Assembly: GCF_900105495.1 (NCBI RefSeq)
Contig: NZ_FNTF01000002.1
Span: forward strand, 4,208,501-4,272,500
DNA length: 64,000 nt
Source: Pseudomonas frederiksbergensis
GTDB lineage: Bacteria > Pseudomonadota > Gammaproteobacteria > Pseudomonadales > Pseudomonadaceae
Direction of reading: 5' to 3'
Every line of letters starts with the position of its first letter. Positions within the stretch are counted from its first letter, which is position 1. The position numbers and the translations under genes are program-made. The notes under the pieces are model-generated. The model ran no database searches. It saw nothing but the letters and a program-made list of their open reading frames with translations, and was not told where the DNA came from. Below are positions 18,950-28,352 of the stretch, in pieces.

Positions 18950-20359
18950 ATGAAACGCTACGAAAAATTCGCCGATGACATCGCTGAACTGATTCGCTCC
19001 GGCGTTCTCGGCCCCGGCCAGCGTGTGCCGTCGGTGCGCTACGCCAGCCAGACTTACGGGGTCAGCCCATCCACGGTGTTCCAGGCCTACTACCTGCTCG
19101 AACGTCGCGGCCTGATCCGCGCTCGGCCGCGTTCCGGCTACTTTGTCAACGCACACGCGCCGAGCCCGTTCTCGGAGCCGGTGATCAGCAGTCAGGTCAA
19201 TGAATCCACAGAAGTCGACGTCAGTGAACTGGTGTTCTCGGTCCTCGATTCGATCAAGGACCCGAACACCGTGCCCTTCGGCTCGGCCTTCCCCAGCCCG
19301 ACCCTGTTCCCGCTGCAACGCCTGTCCCGCTCCCTGGCCAGCGCCGCCCGCGAGATGGACCCGCGCATGGTCGTCACCGACATGTCGCCGGGCAACCCGC
19401 AACTGCGGCGACAAATCGCCCTGCGCTACATGGTCGGCGGCCTGATGCTGCCCATGGAAGAACTGCTGATCACCAACGGCGCGCTGGAAGCGCTGAACCT
19501 GTGCCTGCAAGCGGTCACCGAGCCCGGCGACCTGGTGGCCATCGAAGCCCCGGCGTTCTACGCGTGCCTGCAAATCCTCGAGCGGCTGAAGCTCAAAGCC
19601 GTGGAAATCCCCGTGCATCCGCGCGATGGCGTCGACCTTGGCGTACTCGCGCAAACCCTGGCACGGCACCCGATCAAGGCTGTCTGGTGCATGACCAGCT
19701 TCCAGAACCCGATGGGCGCGACGATGCCCGAGGCGAAGAAGCAGGAACTGGTTGAGCTATTGCGCAGCCATCAGGTGCCGCTGATCGAAGACGACGTCTA
19801 CGCCGAACTCTATTACGGCCAACAGGCGCCGAAACCGGCCAAGGCTTTTGATACCGAAGGGCTGGTGATGCACTGCGGTTCGTTCGCCAAAAGCCTGGCC
19901 CCCGGCTACCGCATCGGCTGGGTCGCCGCCGGACGTTATGCGCAGAAAATCGAACGGCTGAAACTCATGACGTCGCTGTGCGCATCGATGCCAGCCCAGG
20001 CGGCTATCGCCGATTACCTGCAACACGGCGGCTACGACCGGCACCTGCGAAAACTGCGTTACGCCCTGGAAGAACAGCAGAGCGCCATGCTCGCCGCTAT
20101 CGCGCGCTACTTCCCGGCGCAGACTCGCGTCAGCCAACCGGCCGGCGGCTACTTTTTGTGGCTGGAGTTGCCACCGCAGATGGATTCACTGAAGTTGTTT
20201 CAGATGGCGTTGGCGCAAGGAATCAGCATTGCGCCCGGGCCGATCTTTTCTCCGACCCAGCGCTTTCGCAATTGCATCCGCCTGAATTACGGCAGCCCCT
20301 GGGATGAGACGGCCGAGAAGGCGATGGAAACGTTGGGGCGGATTGTGCGGTCGTTCTGA
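18950..20359 (+). CDS. MocR-type regulator (GntR HTH fused to PLP aminotransferase fold)
   Basis: A 469-aa fusion. The N-terminal GntR winged helix (about 1-75: SGVLGPGQRVPSVR, then YGVSPSTVFQAYYLLERRGLI) leads to a fold-type I aminotransferase domain (about 100-469) with EDDVYAELYY, SFAKSLAPGYRIGW (PLP-binding Lys) and GGYFLWLELP. MocR proteins are transcription regulators that use PLP or an aminated ligand as effector. The start is ATG 18950, since the HTH begins at once. No obvious target lies beside it: ccoG is upstream on the same strand and an SDR gene is convergent. Its regulon is unknown. Confidence 0.9.
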   Translation: MKRYEKFADDIAELIRSGVLGPGQRVPSVRYASQTYGVSPSTVFQAYYLLERRGLIRARPRSGYFVNAHAPSPFSEPVISSQVNESTEVDVSELVFSVLDSIKDPNTVPFGSAFPSPTLFPLQRLSRSLASAAREMDPRMVVTDMSPGNPQLRRQIALRYMVGGLMLPMEELLITNGALEALNLCLQAVTEPGDLVAIEAPAFYACLQILERLKLKAVEIPVHPRDGVDLGVLAQTLARHPIKAVWCMTSFQNPMGATMPEAKKQELVELLRSHQVPLIEDDVYAELYYGQQAPKPAKAFDTEGLVMHCGSFAKSLAPGYRIGWVAAGRYAQKIERLKLMTSLCASMPAQAAIADYLQHGGYDRHLRKLRYALEEQQSAMLAAIARYFPAQTRVSQPAGGYFLWLELPPQMDSLKLFQMALAQGISIAPGPIFSPTQRFRNCIRLNYGSPWDETAEKAMETLGRIVRSF

Positions 20360-20382
20360 GGGCTTGGTTTTGCCGGTACCGG

Positions 20383-20481
20383 CCTCATCGCGGGCAAGCC
20401 ACGCTCCCACAATGGACGGTGTCGATCAGAAGGTTGTGAACGACACAAATCCTGTGGGAGCGTGGCTTGCCCGCGATGAGG
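20383..20481. repeat. Class A-variant REP pair
   Basis: CCTCATCGCGGGCAAGCCAC (20383 on) and its complement GTGGCTTGCCCGCGATGAGG (ending 20481), each continued by CTCCCACA or TGTGGGAG, form an inverted repeat of about 29-bp arms between convergent genes. Confidence 0.88.
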
Positions 20482-20509
20482 CCCGCCCAAACAATGTAAA
20501 TCTATGGAC

Positions 20510-21256
20510 TTAACGCCCACCACCAAGGTCGACGAATGTCCCGGTCGCATAGGAAGCCTTGTCCGACAGCAACCACACAATCGCCTCGGCCACTTCTTCC
20601 GCACGTCCGCCCCGAGCCATTGGAATCGCCGACTCCAGCTTGCTGACCCGATCCGGGTCACCGCTCAACGCATGGAAGTCGGTGTAGATGTAACCAGGGC
20701 GCACCGCGTTGACGCGGATGCCTTCGCCAGCCACTTCCTTGGACAGGCCGATGGTGAACGTATCCAGCGCACCTTTGGAGGCGGCGTAATCGACGTATTC
20801 ATTGGGCGCACCCAGGCGTGAGGCCACCGAGGACACGTTAACGATGCTGCCACCCTGCCCGCCATGCTTGGGCGACATGCGCAGGATCGCGTGTTTGGCG
20901 CAGAGGATCGGCGCCAGGACGTTGGTTCTGAGGATTTTGAGGATACGGAATTCCGACATTTCATCGATCCGGGACTTCTGTCCGACGGTGCCGGCGTTGT
21001 TCACCAGTGCCGTGACCCGGCCCAACTCAGTGTCCACGCGGTGGAACAAGGCGATCACTTCATCTTCGATGCTGACGTCAGCGCGTACCGCGATGGCTTG
21101 GGCACCGAGGGAGCGGACTTGCTCCAGCACCGTTTGCGCAGCGGATTCGTCGGCCAGGTAGTTGATGCAGATCTTATAGCCTTGTTCGGCGGCCAACAGG
21201 GCTGTGGCGGCGCCGATACCACGGCTGCCGCCAGTGATGACGATGACTTTGTCCAT
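20510..21256 (-). CDS. Short-chain dehydrogenase/reductase (SDR)
   Basis: A 248-aa classical SDR, an NAD(P)-dependent cytoplasmic oxidoreductase. It shows the Rossmann glycine motif GGSRGIG (about residues 8-14), NNAG (about 85), the catalytic Ser in NVSSVAS (about 140) and YVDYAASKG with catalytic Tyr and Lys (about 152-156). Start MDKVIVITGG at 21256 has a GGGGGAAA ribosome binding site; the longer in-frame start (21277) has none. It is convergent with the MocR gene. The substrate cannot be told; it resembles YgfF/glucose-dehydrogenase-like SDRs. Confidence 0.9.
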   Translation of the reverse strand: MDKVIVITGGSRGIGAATALLAAEQGYKICINYLADESAAQTVLEQVRSLGAQAIAVRADVSIEDEVIALFHRVDTELGRVTALVNNAGTVGQKSRIDEMSEFRILKILRTNVLAPILCAKHAILRMSPKHGGQGGSIVNVSSVASRLGAPNEYVDYAASKGALDTFTIGLSKEVAGEGIRVNAVRPGYIYTDFHALSGDPDRVSKLESAIPMARGGRAEEVAEAIVWLLSDKASYATGTFVDLGGGR

Positions 21257-21334
21257 GCGAAATTTCCCCCATACCAAGCGTTAGCAGTCAGGGCCAAGAA
21301 TAACCGTCATGGCTGGCTTTTGCATGGACCCACA

Positions 21335-23431
21335 TCAATCACATTGCTCTAGACTCACCGCCAATTGCTCTGCACGCAGAATATCCACCATGAAGCGTTC
21401 AGCCGGCAGCGGGTGCCCGAGCAGATAACCCTGAAGCGAATCACAACCGAGTTGCGTCAGGAAGTCTTGCTGCGAACCGGTTTCCACCCCTTCGGCGACG
21501 ATCCGCAACCCCAGTGCCTGACCGAGGGCGACGATGGCGGAAACGATGGCAGCATCATCGCTGTCACGCTCCAGGTCGCGGACAAAACCGCGGTCGATTT
21601 TCAGTTCATTGGCGGGCAAGCGCTTGAGGTACATCAAGCTCGAATAGCCGGTGCCAAAGTCGTCGATCGACAGGTCGACCCCCATTGCCGACAGCTCCTG
21701 AAGCACCGTCATGCTCGCATCGGCATCGCTCATGGCGGTGGTTTCCGTGATCTCGAGGGTCAGGCTGTTGGCCGGCAAATGGTGAGTGGCCAAGGCTTTG
21801 GCGACGCTCTGGACCAGGCCTGCGTGGCAGAACTGCAGGGCTGAAAGGTTCACGGCGATGCGCCAGTCGGTGTACCCGAGCACGTACCACTCGCGCATCT
21901 GACGGCAGGCTTCGTTGAGCACCCACTCGCCAATCGGAATGATCAACCCGGTCTTTTCCGCCAGTTCGATGAACTTGTCCGGCAACAGCATGCCCTGGGT
22001 CGGATGCACCCAGCGCAGCAACGCCTCGGCGCCGACCGGCTTACCATTGTTGGCATCGAACTTGGGTTGGTAATAGAGACTGAACTGCTGCTGATCGAGG
22101 GCGATTCGCAAGTCCTGCAACAATTGCAGCTGTTTGCGCGCGTTGCTGTTCATCGAGGCGTCGAAGAAGGAATAGCCGTTTTTGCCGGCGCCCTTGGCGT
22201 GATACATCGCCGCGTCGGCGTTCATCAGCAATTCTTCGGCGGTTTCACCGTTACCCGGATAAATCGCGATGCCGACACTGGCGGAAATCTGCAAGTCATG
22301 TTCAGCGACCCGGAACGAACGCGCGATAAGCCCGACCTGGCGGGCGGCCAGGCTCAATGCGTCATTCTGTTCGCCGAGCTGCACCAGTAGAACGAACTCG
22401 TCACCGCCGATCCGCGCCAGGGTGTCGTGGCTGCGCAAATCCTCGCGCAAGCGCAGACCGACTTCACGCAACAACAGATCGCCCATATGGTGACCGAAGG
22501 CATCGTTGACGGGTTTGAACCCGTCGAGATCGATGAACATCAACGCGAAACAACCGCCCTGCTCCTGGACCATGGACATCGCCTGATCGATGCGGTCAGC
22601 CAGCAACACGCGATTCGGCAGGCCGGTCAGGGTGTCATGCAGGGCCAGTTGAGTCAGTTCGCGGTTGGCCTCGGTCAATGAGTGGGCAAGGCCTGCAGTG
22701 CGGGCCTCGAGGCGCGCATCGAGGATTGAGGTCAACAAGGCAAGGCTCAACACTGCCAGGGTGGTGATCAGCACCAGATTGTCCAGGCCCTTGCCGTTCA
22801 GGCCGCTGATGGCCGCGCCACAGAAGCTGCCATCCGGGAAACGCGCCGCCGCCATGCCGGTGTAATGCATACCAACGATCGCAAACCCCATGATCACCGC
22901 CGCGCCGCCACGGATCAGGCCGACATAAGGCGTGTGCTGGCGCAGGCGGAAAGCGATCCATAAGGCGGCGCCCGAGGCGACTACGGCGATCAGCAGCGAG
23001 GCGCTGAACAGCGTCGGATCGTAATCGATACCCGGTTGCATGCGCATGGCGGCCATGCCGGTGTAATGCATCGCGCTGATCCCGCCGCCCATGACCAGCG
23101 CGCCGAATGCCAGTTGCCAGGCTGGCAATTGTGGCTGGCTGACCAGCCACAGGGCAAAGCCGCAGGACAGGATGCTGATCAGCAATGACAGCAATGTGAT
23201 GCCGATGTCGTAGCCGAGGTCGATGGGCAACTGGAACGCGAGCATGCCGATGAAATGCATCGACCACACGCCAATCCCCATGGCAAAGGCGCCGCCCGCC
23301 GTCCATAGATGCACGGCCCGGCCCTTGGCCGTGGCAATGCGTCCGGTCAGGTCGAGCGCGGTATAGGAGGCGAGAATCGCTACAAACAGCGAGATGATAA
23401 CCAGCGTGGGGGAATAGCTACCGATAAGCAT
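21335..23431 (-). CDS. mucR: MHYT-GGDEF-EAL membrane c-di-GMP enzyme (MucR-like)
   Basis: A 698-aa inner-membrane protein. Seven hydrophobic segments (about 1-250) carry three MHYT-type motifs (SMHFIGM, AMHYTGMAAM, GMHYTGMAA), thought to bind copper and sense a diatomic gas. A GGDEF domain follows with an intact signature (IGGDEFVLL), then an EAL domain (GAEALLRW, IDDFGTGYSSL), so both cyclase and phosphodiesterase activity are possible. Domain order and intact GGDEF match MucR of P. aeruginosa, which promotes alginate; NbdA is the alternative but has AGDEF. Start MLIGSYSPTLV at 23431 places the first TM at the N-terminus; a longer in-frame start at 23575 is unlikely. Confidence 0.82.
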   Translation of the reverse strand: MLIGSYSPTLVIISLFVAILASYTALDLTGRIATAKGRAVHLWTAGGAFAMGIGVWSMHFIGMLAFQLPIDLGYDIGITLLSLLISILSCGFALWLVSQPQLPAWQLAFGALVMGGGISAMHYTGMAAMRMQPGIDYDPTLFSASLLIAVVASGAALWIAFRLRQHTPYVGLIRGGAAVIMGFAIVGMHYTGMAAARFPDGSFCGAAISGLNGKGLDNLVLITTLAVLSLALLTSILDARLEARTAGLAHSLTEANRELTQLALHDTLTGLPNRVLLADRIDQAMSMVQEQGGCFALMFIDLDGFKPVNDAFGHHMGDLLLREVGLRLREDLRSHDTLARIGGDEFVLLVQLGEQNDALSLAARQVGLIARSFRVAEHDLQISASVGIAIYPGNGETAEELLMNADAAMYHAKGAGKNGYSFFDASMNSNARKQLQLLQDLRIALDQQQFSLYYQPKFDANNGKPVGAEALLRWVHPTQGMLLPDKFIELAEKTGLIIPIGEWVLNEACRQMREWYVLGYTDWRIAVNLSALQFCHAGLVQSVAKALATHHLPANSLTLEITETTAMSDADASMTVLQELSAMGVDLSIDDFGTGYSSLMYLKRLPANELKIDRGFVRDLERDSDDAAIVSAIVALGQALGLRIVAEGVETGSQQDFLTQLGCDSLQGYLLGHPLPAERFMVDILRAEQLAVSLEQCD

Positions 23432-23589
23432 GAGACTACTCGCGACAGCCCCTCCGTACTGCTTCCGTTCTCGGCGGGGCAAATCGGGCGATTGTACTGA
23501 TTTCGCAAACGAACGCACCGACAAAATAAGCAAATGGCCATCAAGCCGATGAAACGCTTGTTTGACACCTCGCAACGGCCACGACCAGC

Positions 23590-23736
23590 TGTAGCAGCTG
23601 TCGAGCTTGCGAGGCTGCGTTCGGCTGCGCAGCAGTCGTGAAATCAGACGACTCGGTGTTTCAGGGAGACCGCATATACAGGTTTTACGGCTGCTGCGCA
23701 GCCGAACGCAGCCTCGCAGGCTCGACAGCTGCTACA
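23590..23736. repeat. Class C REP-like long palindrome (147 bp)
   Basis: TGTAGCAGCTGTCGAGCTTG... at the left and ...GGCTCGACAGCTGCTACA at the right, with arms of about 50 bp including GCGAGGCTGCGTTCGGCTGC. It lies between mucR (divergent side) and the opmB 3' end. Related copies are at 2746 (solo), 46987 and 52348. Confidence 0.88.
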
Positions 23737-23766
23737 AAGTATCGAGTTGCCTTCAGAGAAGGGGAT

Positions 23767-25248
23767 CTACTCTTTTTCGCTCACCTGCAACGCCCCATCC
23801 CAACCACCGCCCAATGCCGCGATCAATTGCACGCTGGCAATCAACCGGCTCTGCAACAGGCTCAGCACGCTGCGTTCATTGTTCAACGCTGTGGCCTGAA
23901 CCACCACCACGCCCAGGTAAGCAATCACACCGGCCTTGTACTGGTTCTGAGTCAGGCGCAAGGATTCACGCGCCGCGTCCAGTGCTTCCTGGCGCACGCC
24001 CGCTTCGTCTTCCAGGACCTTGAGCTGCACCAGGTAGTTTTCCACTTCACGGAAGCCATCGAGCACCGTCTGACGGTACTTGGCCACGGTCTCGTCGTAG
24101 GCCGCTTCGCTGCGGTCAACTTCGGCGGAGCGCTGGCCGCCGTCAAACAAGGTCATGGCCAGTTGCGGTCCGACCGACCAGAAGCGGTTCGGCACGCTGA
24201 TCCAGTTGGAAGTGGTGCTGCTGCTGTAACCGCCGTTCAGACTCAGCGTCAGGTCCGGGTAATAAGCCGCCTTGGCCACGCCGATGTTGGCATTGGCCGC
24301 CATCACCGAACGTTCGGCGGAGGCGATGTCCGGGCGGCGCTCGAGCAATTGCGAAGGCAGGCTCAGCGGTATCTGGGGCAACGCAGGAATGTCTTTGGTT
24401 TCAGCCAGGCTGAACTCGGCCGGCGGTAACCCGATCAGGACGGCAATGGCATTCTCGAATTGAGCACGCTGCCAGATCAGATCAACCATGTCAGCCTGGG
24501 TGCTTTTGAGCTGAGTCTGGGCCTGCGCCACCGCGTCCTTGCCGGAGACACCGGCGCGGTACTGGTTTTCAGTCATTGTCAGTGAGCGCTGATAGGCCTC
24601 GACCGTCGCTTCCAGCAGGCGTTTCTGCTGGTCGATCACGCGCAGTTGCAGATAGTTCTGCACCAGTTCCGACTGCTGGCTCAAGCGCATCGCCGCCAGA
24701 TCGGCATAACTCGCCTCGGCGTTGGCGGTGTCGGCTTCAAGGCCTCGACGCAACTTGCCCCAAACGTCGGCCTCCCAACTGACCCCGGCCTGTGCGGTGT
24801 AAGTGTCGCGAATCCCGCTGGAAGAACTGGTCAGGCTCGAACTGCTGCTGCCGGTGCCCTGGCTGGAGCGGTTTTTCCCGACGGTCAGGTCCACGGTCGG
24901 GAAAAACGCGCCACGGGCACTGCGCACCAAGGCCTGGGCCTGACGGTATTGGGCTTCGGACTGCGCAACGGTCTGGTTGGCACTGTTGAGTTTTTCGATC
25001 AGGCCGTTGAGCTGCTGATCGCCATACAACTCCCACCAGGCGCCACGGGCCAGGGAATCGCTGGGATTGGCCTGACGCCAGCCTGCCGCTTCCTTGTATT
25101 GCGCCGGCGCAGCCGCTGGCGGGCGCTGGTAATCCGGGCCGATGGCGCAGGCGCTGAGCATCGCCACGCACAGCGCCAGGCTCAACAAACGCGAGCCTCG
25201 GGCCGATACCAGCGGTGCAGCCAGAGTGATAAGCGAACGGTCAGTCAT
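23767..25248 (-). CDS. opmB: Outer-membrane efflux channel OpmB (NodT/OprM family)
   Basis: A 493-aa outer-membrane lipoprotein, the trimeric exit duct of a tripartite RND pump. The signal peptide ends at lipobox LSAC (about residue 37), followed by IGPDYQRP, the standard start of the family. Two OEP repeats with long helical segments follow (QSEAQYRQAQALVRSARGA; RPDIASAERSVMAANANIGVAKAAYYPD). ATG 25248 overlaps the muxC stop by 4 bp (ATGA), fixing the start; a longer in-frame start lies within muxC. It is last in muxA-muxB-muxC-opmB, the order of the P. aeruginosa MuxABC-OpmB locus. Confidence 0.93.
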   Translation of the reverse strand: MTDRSLITLAAPLVSARGSRLLSLALCVAMLSACAIGPDYQRPPAAAPAQYKEAAGWRQANPSDSLARGAWWELYGDQQLNGLIEKLNSANQTVAQSEAQYRQAQALVRSARGAFFPTVDLTVGKNRSSQGTGSSSSSLTSSSSGIRDTYTAQAGVSWEADVWGKLRRGLEADTANAEASYADLAAMRLSQQSELVQNYLQLRVIDQQKRLLEATVEAYQRSLTMTENQYRAGVSGKDAVAQAQTQLKSTQADMVDLIWQRAQFENAIAVLIGLPPAEFSLAETKDIPALPQIPLSLPSQLLERRPDIASAERSVMAANANIGVAKAAYYPDLTLSLNGGYSSSTTSNWISVPNRFWSVGPQLAMTLFDGGQRSAEVDRSEAAYDETVAKYRQTVLDGFREVENYLVQLKVLEDEAGVRQEALDAARESLRLTQNQYKAGVIAYLGVVVVQATALNNERSVLSLLQSRLIASVQLIAALGGGWDGALQVSEKE

Positions 25249-28200
25249 AGCGGAGTTTCCAGAGCAGCATCGGTACGCACCCCACGCCAATGGTTGAAGC
25301 GATGGCGCAGTTTGTCGAGATAGAGGTAAACCACCGGGGTGGTGTAAAGGGTCAGCACCTGGCTGAAAACCAGCCCGCCAATGATTGTCAGGCCCAGTGG
25401 CTGGCGCATTTCCGCACCTTCGGCGCGGCCCAGCAGCAACGGCAACGCGCCGAGGATCGCCGCCAGGGTGGTCATCAGGATCGGCCGCAGACGTTGCAGG
25501 CAAGCACTGCGAATCGATTCCAGCGGGGCCATGCCCTGATGCCGTTCCAGCTGCAAGGCCAAGTCGATCATCAGAATGGCGTTTTTCTTCACCACGCCGA
25601 TCAGCAGGAACAACCCGAGCAACGAGATAAGGCTGAACTCACCGCCCAGCGCGTAAATCGACAGCAACGCGCCGACCCCGGCAGATGGCAAGGTCGAGAG
25701 AATGGTCAGCGGATGGATGTAGCTTTCATACAGCACACCGAGCACCAGATACACCGCCACCAGCGCCCCGAGAATCATCCACGGCTGGCTCTTCTGGGTC
25801 GCGGCAAAGGCGTCGGCAGTGCCGGCCATTTTCACGATCACGTCTTCCGGCATGCCAAGTCTGGCGATCGCCCGCTCGATGGCCGCTGTGCCCTGCTCCA
25901 CCGCCACGCCTTCGGCCATGTCGAAGGAAATGCTCTCGGAGGCGAACTGGCCTTCGTGGCTGACGCGGTCGTCTTCCAGGCTGTTTTCGTAATGAGCGAT
26001 GGTCGAGAGCGGAATCCGTGCACCGTCAGCCGTGATCACCTGGACCTGATTAAGCGTGATCGGGTCCTGGGCATATTTCGGATTGACCTCCATGACCACC
26101 TGATATTGATTAAGGCTGTCGTAAATCGTCGAAATCTGCCGCTGGCTGTAGGCGTTGTTCAGCACCGCGGTGACCATGTCCATGTCGACGCCCAGGCGTT
26201 TGGCCTGATCACGATCGACGATCAGGGTCACCTGTTGGGCGCCGCGCCCTTCACGGGCGTCAATCGCCGTCAGCTCCGGCAAGGCCTTGAGCGCAGTAAC
26301 GACTTTCGGATACCACTGGCGCAACTCGCCGAGGTCGGCGCTTTGCAGGATGTAGGAATACTGCGACGTGGTCTGTTCCCGGCCACCACCAAACTGCAGG
26401 TCCTGATCGGCCATCAGCATCAGTTGCGCGCCGGCGACCTTGGGCATTTCCTTGCGCAAACGTTCGATGACCTTTTGCGCGGACAGGTTGCGTTCCTTGA
26501 TCGGTTTCAGCCGCACCAGCATGAAGGCGTTGTTGGTGCCGTTGGTGCCGCCGATAAAACCGGCGACGCTTTGCACTGCGTCATCCTTGAGCACGGCGCG
26601 GCGGAAGGTTTCCATTTTCGGCTGCATCACACTGAATGACAGTCCGTCGTCGCCGCGCACGAAACCGATCAGCTGGCCGGTATCTTGCTGAGGCATAAAT
26701 GTTTTAGGAACAACGACATACAGCGCAATGTTAACGCCAACCGTAACGATAAGACTAAGCAAGGTCAGCCGGCGATGACGCAGCACCCAATCCAGGCTTG
26801 TGGCGTATTTGCCGACCATCCACTCGTTGGCGCGCTGACTCCAGCGCTGCAAACGGTTTTCCTCACCCGGCGTATGCGGCTTGAGCCAACGGGCACAGAG
26901 CATCGGCGTCAGCGTCAAGGAAACCACCAGCGACACCACGATGGACGCCGCCAACGTGATGGAAAACTCGCGAAACAGGCTTTCGACGATCCCACCCATG
27001 AACAGGATCGACAGGAACACCGCCACCAGCGAGGCGTTCATCGACAGCAAGGTGAAGCCGACTTCCTGCGCCCCGAGGTACGCAGCCTTCATCGGCGGTA
27101 CGCCTTTGTCGATGTGCCGCGAAATGTTCTCCAGCACCACAATGGCATCGTCCACCACCAGCCCGGTGGCCAGGATCAGCGCCATCAGCGACAGGTTGTT
27201 CAGGGAGAATCCGTAGAGGTACATCACCGCAAAGGTGCCGACCAGCGACACCGGCACCGCAAGGGTCGGAATCAACGAGGCGCGGAAGTTACCGAGGAAC
27301 AGGAACACCACCAGGATCACCAGCGCCACGGCAATCAGCAGGGTCATTTCCGCTTCATGCAGGGTCGCCTTGATCACCGGCGACCGGTCCATCGCTACGT
27401 TCAGCTTCACGCTGGCCGGCAACACGGCCTGCAACGCCGGCAGTTGAGCCTTGATTTCGTTGACCGTCTCGATGATGTTGGCGCCAGCCTGGCGGTTGAT
27501 CACCAATAGTACCGCCGCGTCGTTGTTGAAGAAGCCGCTGTTGTAGCGGTCTTCGACGCCGTCGCTGACCTTGGCCACGTCCTTCAGGCGCAGGGCCGCG
27601 CCGTCTGCGTAGTGAATGATCAGCGACTCGTAGTCCTTGGCTTTTTCCAGTTGATCGTTGGCCTGAACCTGCCATAGCCGCTGGCCATCTTCGACCGACC
27701 CTTTGGGCCTGCGCACGTTGGCATTCGCAATGGTGTTACGCACATCGTCCAGCGCCACGCCGTACTGGTTGAGCGCCTGCGGTTCGAGTTCGATGCGCAC
27801 CGCCGGCAAGGAACTGCCGCCGATCTGCACTTCGCCGACGCCCTGCACCTGAGACAGGCTCTGGGACAGAATCGTCGAGGCCAAATCATAGAGCTGGCCC
27901 TTTTCCAGCACGTCAGAGGTCAGCGACAGCACCATGATCGGCGCCTGGGACGGGTTGACCTTCTTGTAGGTCGGCATGCTGCGCATCCCGCTCGGCAGCA
28001 AATTGCGCGAAGCGTTGATCGCCGCCTGCACTTCCCGCGCCGCGCCGTTGATGTCGCGGTCCAGGTCGAACTGCAAAATCACCCGGGTCGAGCCCTGGCT
28101 GGAGCGGCTGCTCATGGTGTTGACCCCGGCAATGGCGCCGAAGGAGCGTTCCAGCGGCGTGGCCACCGTCGAGGCCATGACCTCCGGACTCGCACCGGGC

Positions 28201-28352
28201 AGACTCGCTTGGACCACGATCACCGGGAAGTCCATCTGCGGCAACGGCGATACGGGCAACAGGCCGAAGCTCACGCCGCCCAGCAGCAGGATCGCCAGGC
28301 TCAGCAACATCGTTGCGACCGGGCGCTTGATAAATGGTCCGGACAGGTTCAT
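25245..28352 (-). CDS. muxC: RND multidrug efflux transporter MuxC (MdtC-like)
   Basis: A 1035-aa inner-membrane RND pump subunit. Starts [17 protein letters not shown], with TM1 at once, then a large periplasmic loop, a TM2-6 block with [11 protein letters not shown] (paired Asp proton relay), a second periplasmic loop and TM8-12. Length and N-terminus match the MdtC/MuxC branch, which works as a heteromultimer with MdtB/MuxB. It overlaps muxB and opmB by 4 bp on either side. In P. aeruginosa this pump exports novobiocin, macrolides and aztreonam; substrates here are inferred. Confidence 0.95.
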   Translation of the reverse strand: MNLSGPFIKRPVATMLLSLAILLLGGVSFGLLPVSPLPQMDFPVIVVQASLPGASPEVMASTVATPLERSFGAIAGVNTMSSRSSQGSTRVILQFDLDRDINGAAREVQAAINASRNLLPSGMRSMPTYKKVNPSQAPIMVLSLTSDVLEKGQLYDLASTILSQSLSQVQGVGEVQIGGSSLPAVRIELEPQALNQYGVALDDVRNTIANANVRRPKGSVEDGQRLWQVQANDQLEKAKDYESLIIHYADGAALRLKDVAKVSDGVEDRYNSGFFNNDAAVLLVINRQAGANIIETVNEIKAQLPALQAVLPASVKLNVAMDRSPVIKATLHEAEMTLLIAVALVILVVFLFLGNFRASLIPTLAVPVSLVGTFAVMYLYGFSLNNLSLMALILATGLVVDDAIVVLENISRHIDKGVPPMKAAYLGAQEVGFTLLSMNASLVAVFLSILFMGGIVESLFREFSITLAASIVVSLVVSLTLTPMLCARWLKPHTPGEENRLQRWSQRANEWMVGKYATSLDWVLRHRRLTLLSLIVTVGVNIALYVVVPKTFMPQQDTGQLIGFVRGDDGLSFSVMQPKMETFRRAVLKDDAVQSVAGFIGGTNGTNNAFMLVRLKPIKERNLSAQKVIERLRKEMPKVAGAQLMLMADQDLQFGGGREQTTSQYSYILQSADLGELRQWYPKVVTALKALPELTAIDAREGRGAQQVTLIVDRDQAKRLGVDMDMVTAVLNNAYSQRQISTIYDSLNQYQVVMEVNPKYAQDPITLNQVQVITADGARIPLSTIAHYENSLEDDRVSHEGQFASESISFDMAEGVAVEQGTAAIERAIARLGMPEDVIVKMAGTADAFAATQKSQPWMILGALVAVYLVLGVLYESYIHPLTILSTLPSAGVGALLSIYALGGEFSLISLLGLFLLIGVVKKNAILMIDLALQLERHQGMAPLESIRSACLQRLRPILMTTLAAILGALPLLLGRAEGAEMRQPLGLTIIGGLVFSQVLTLYTTPVVYLYLDKLRHRFNHWRGVRTDAALETPL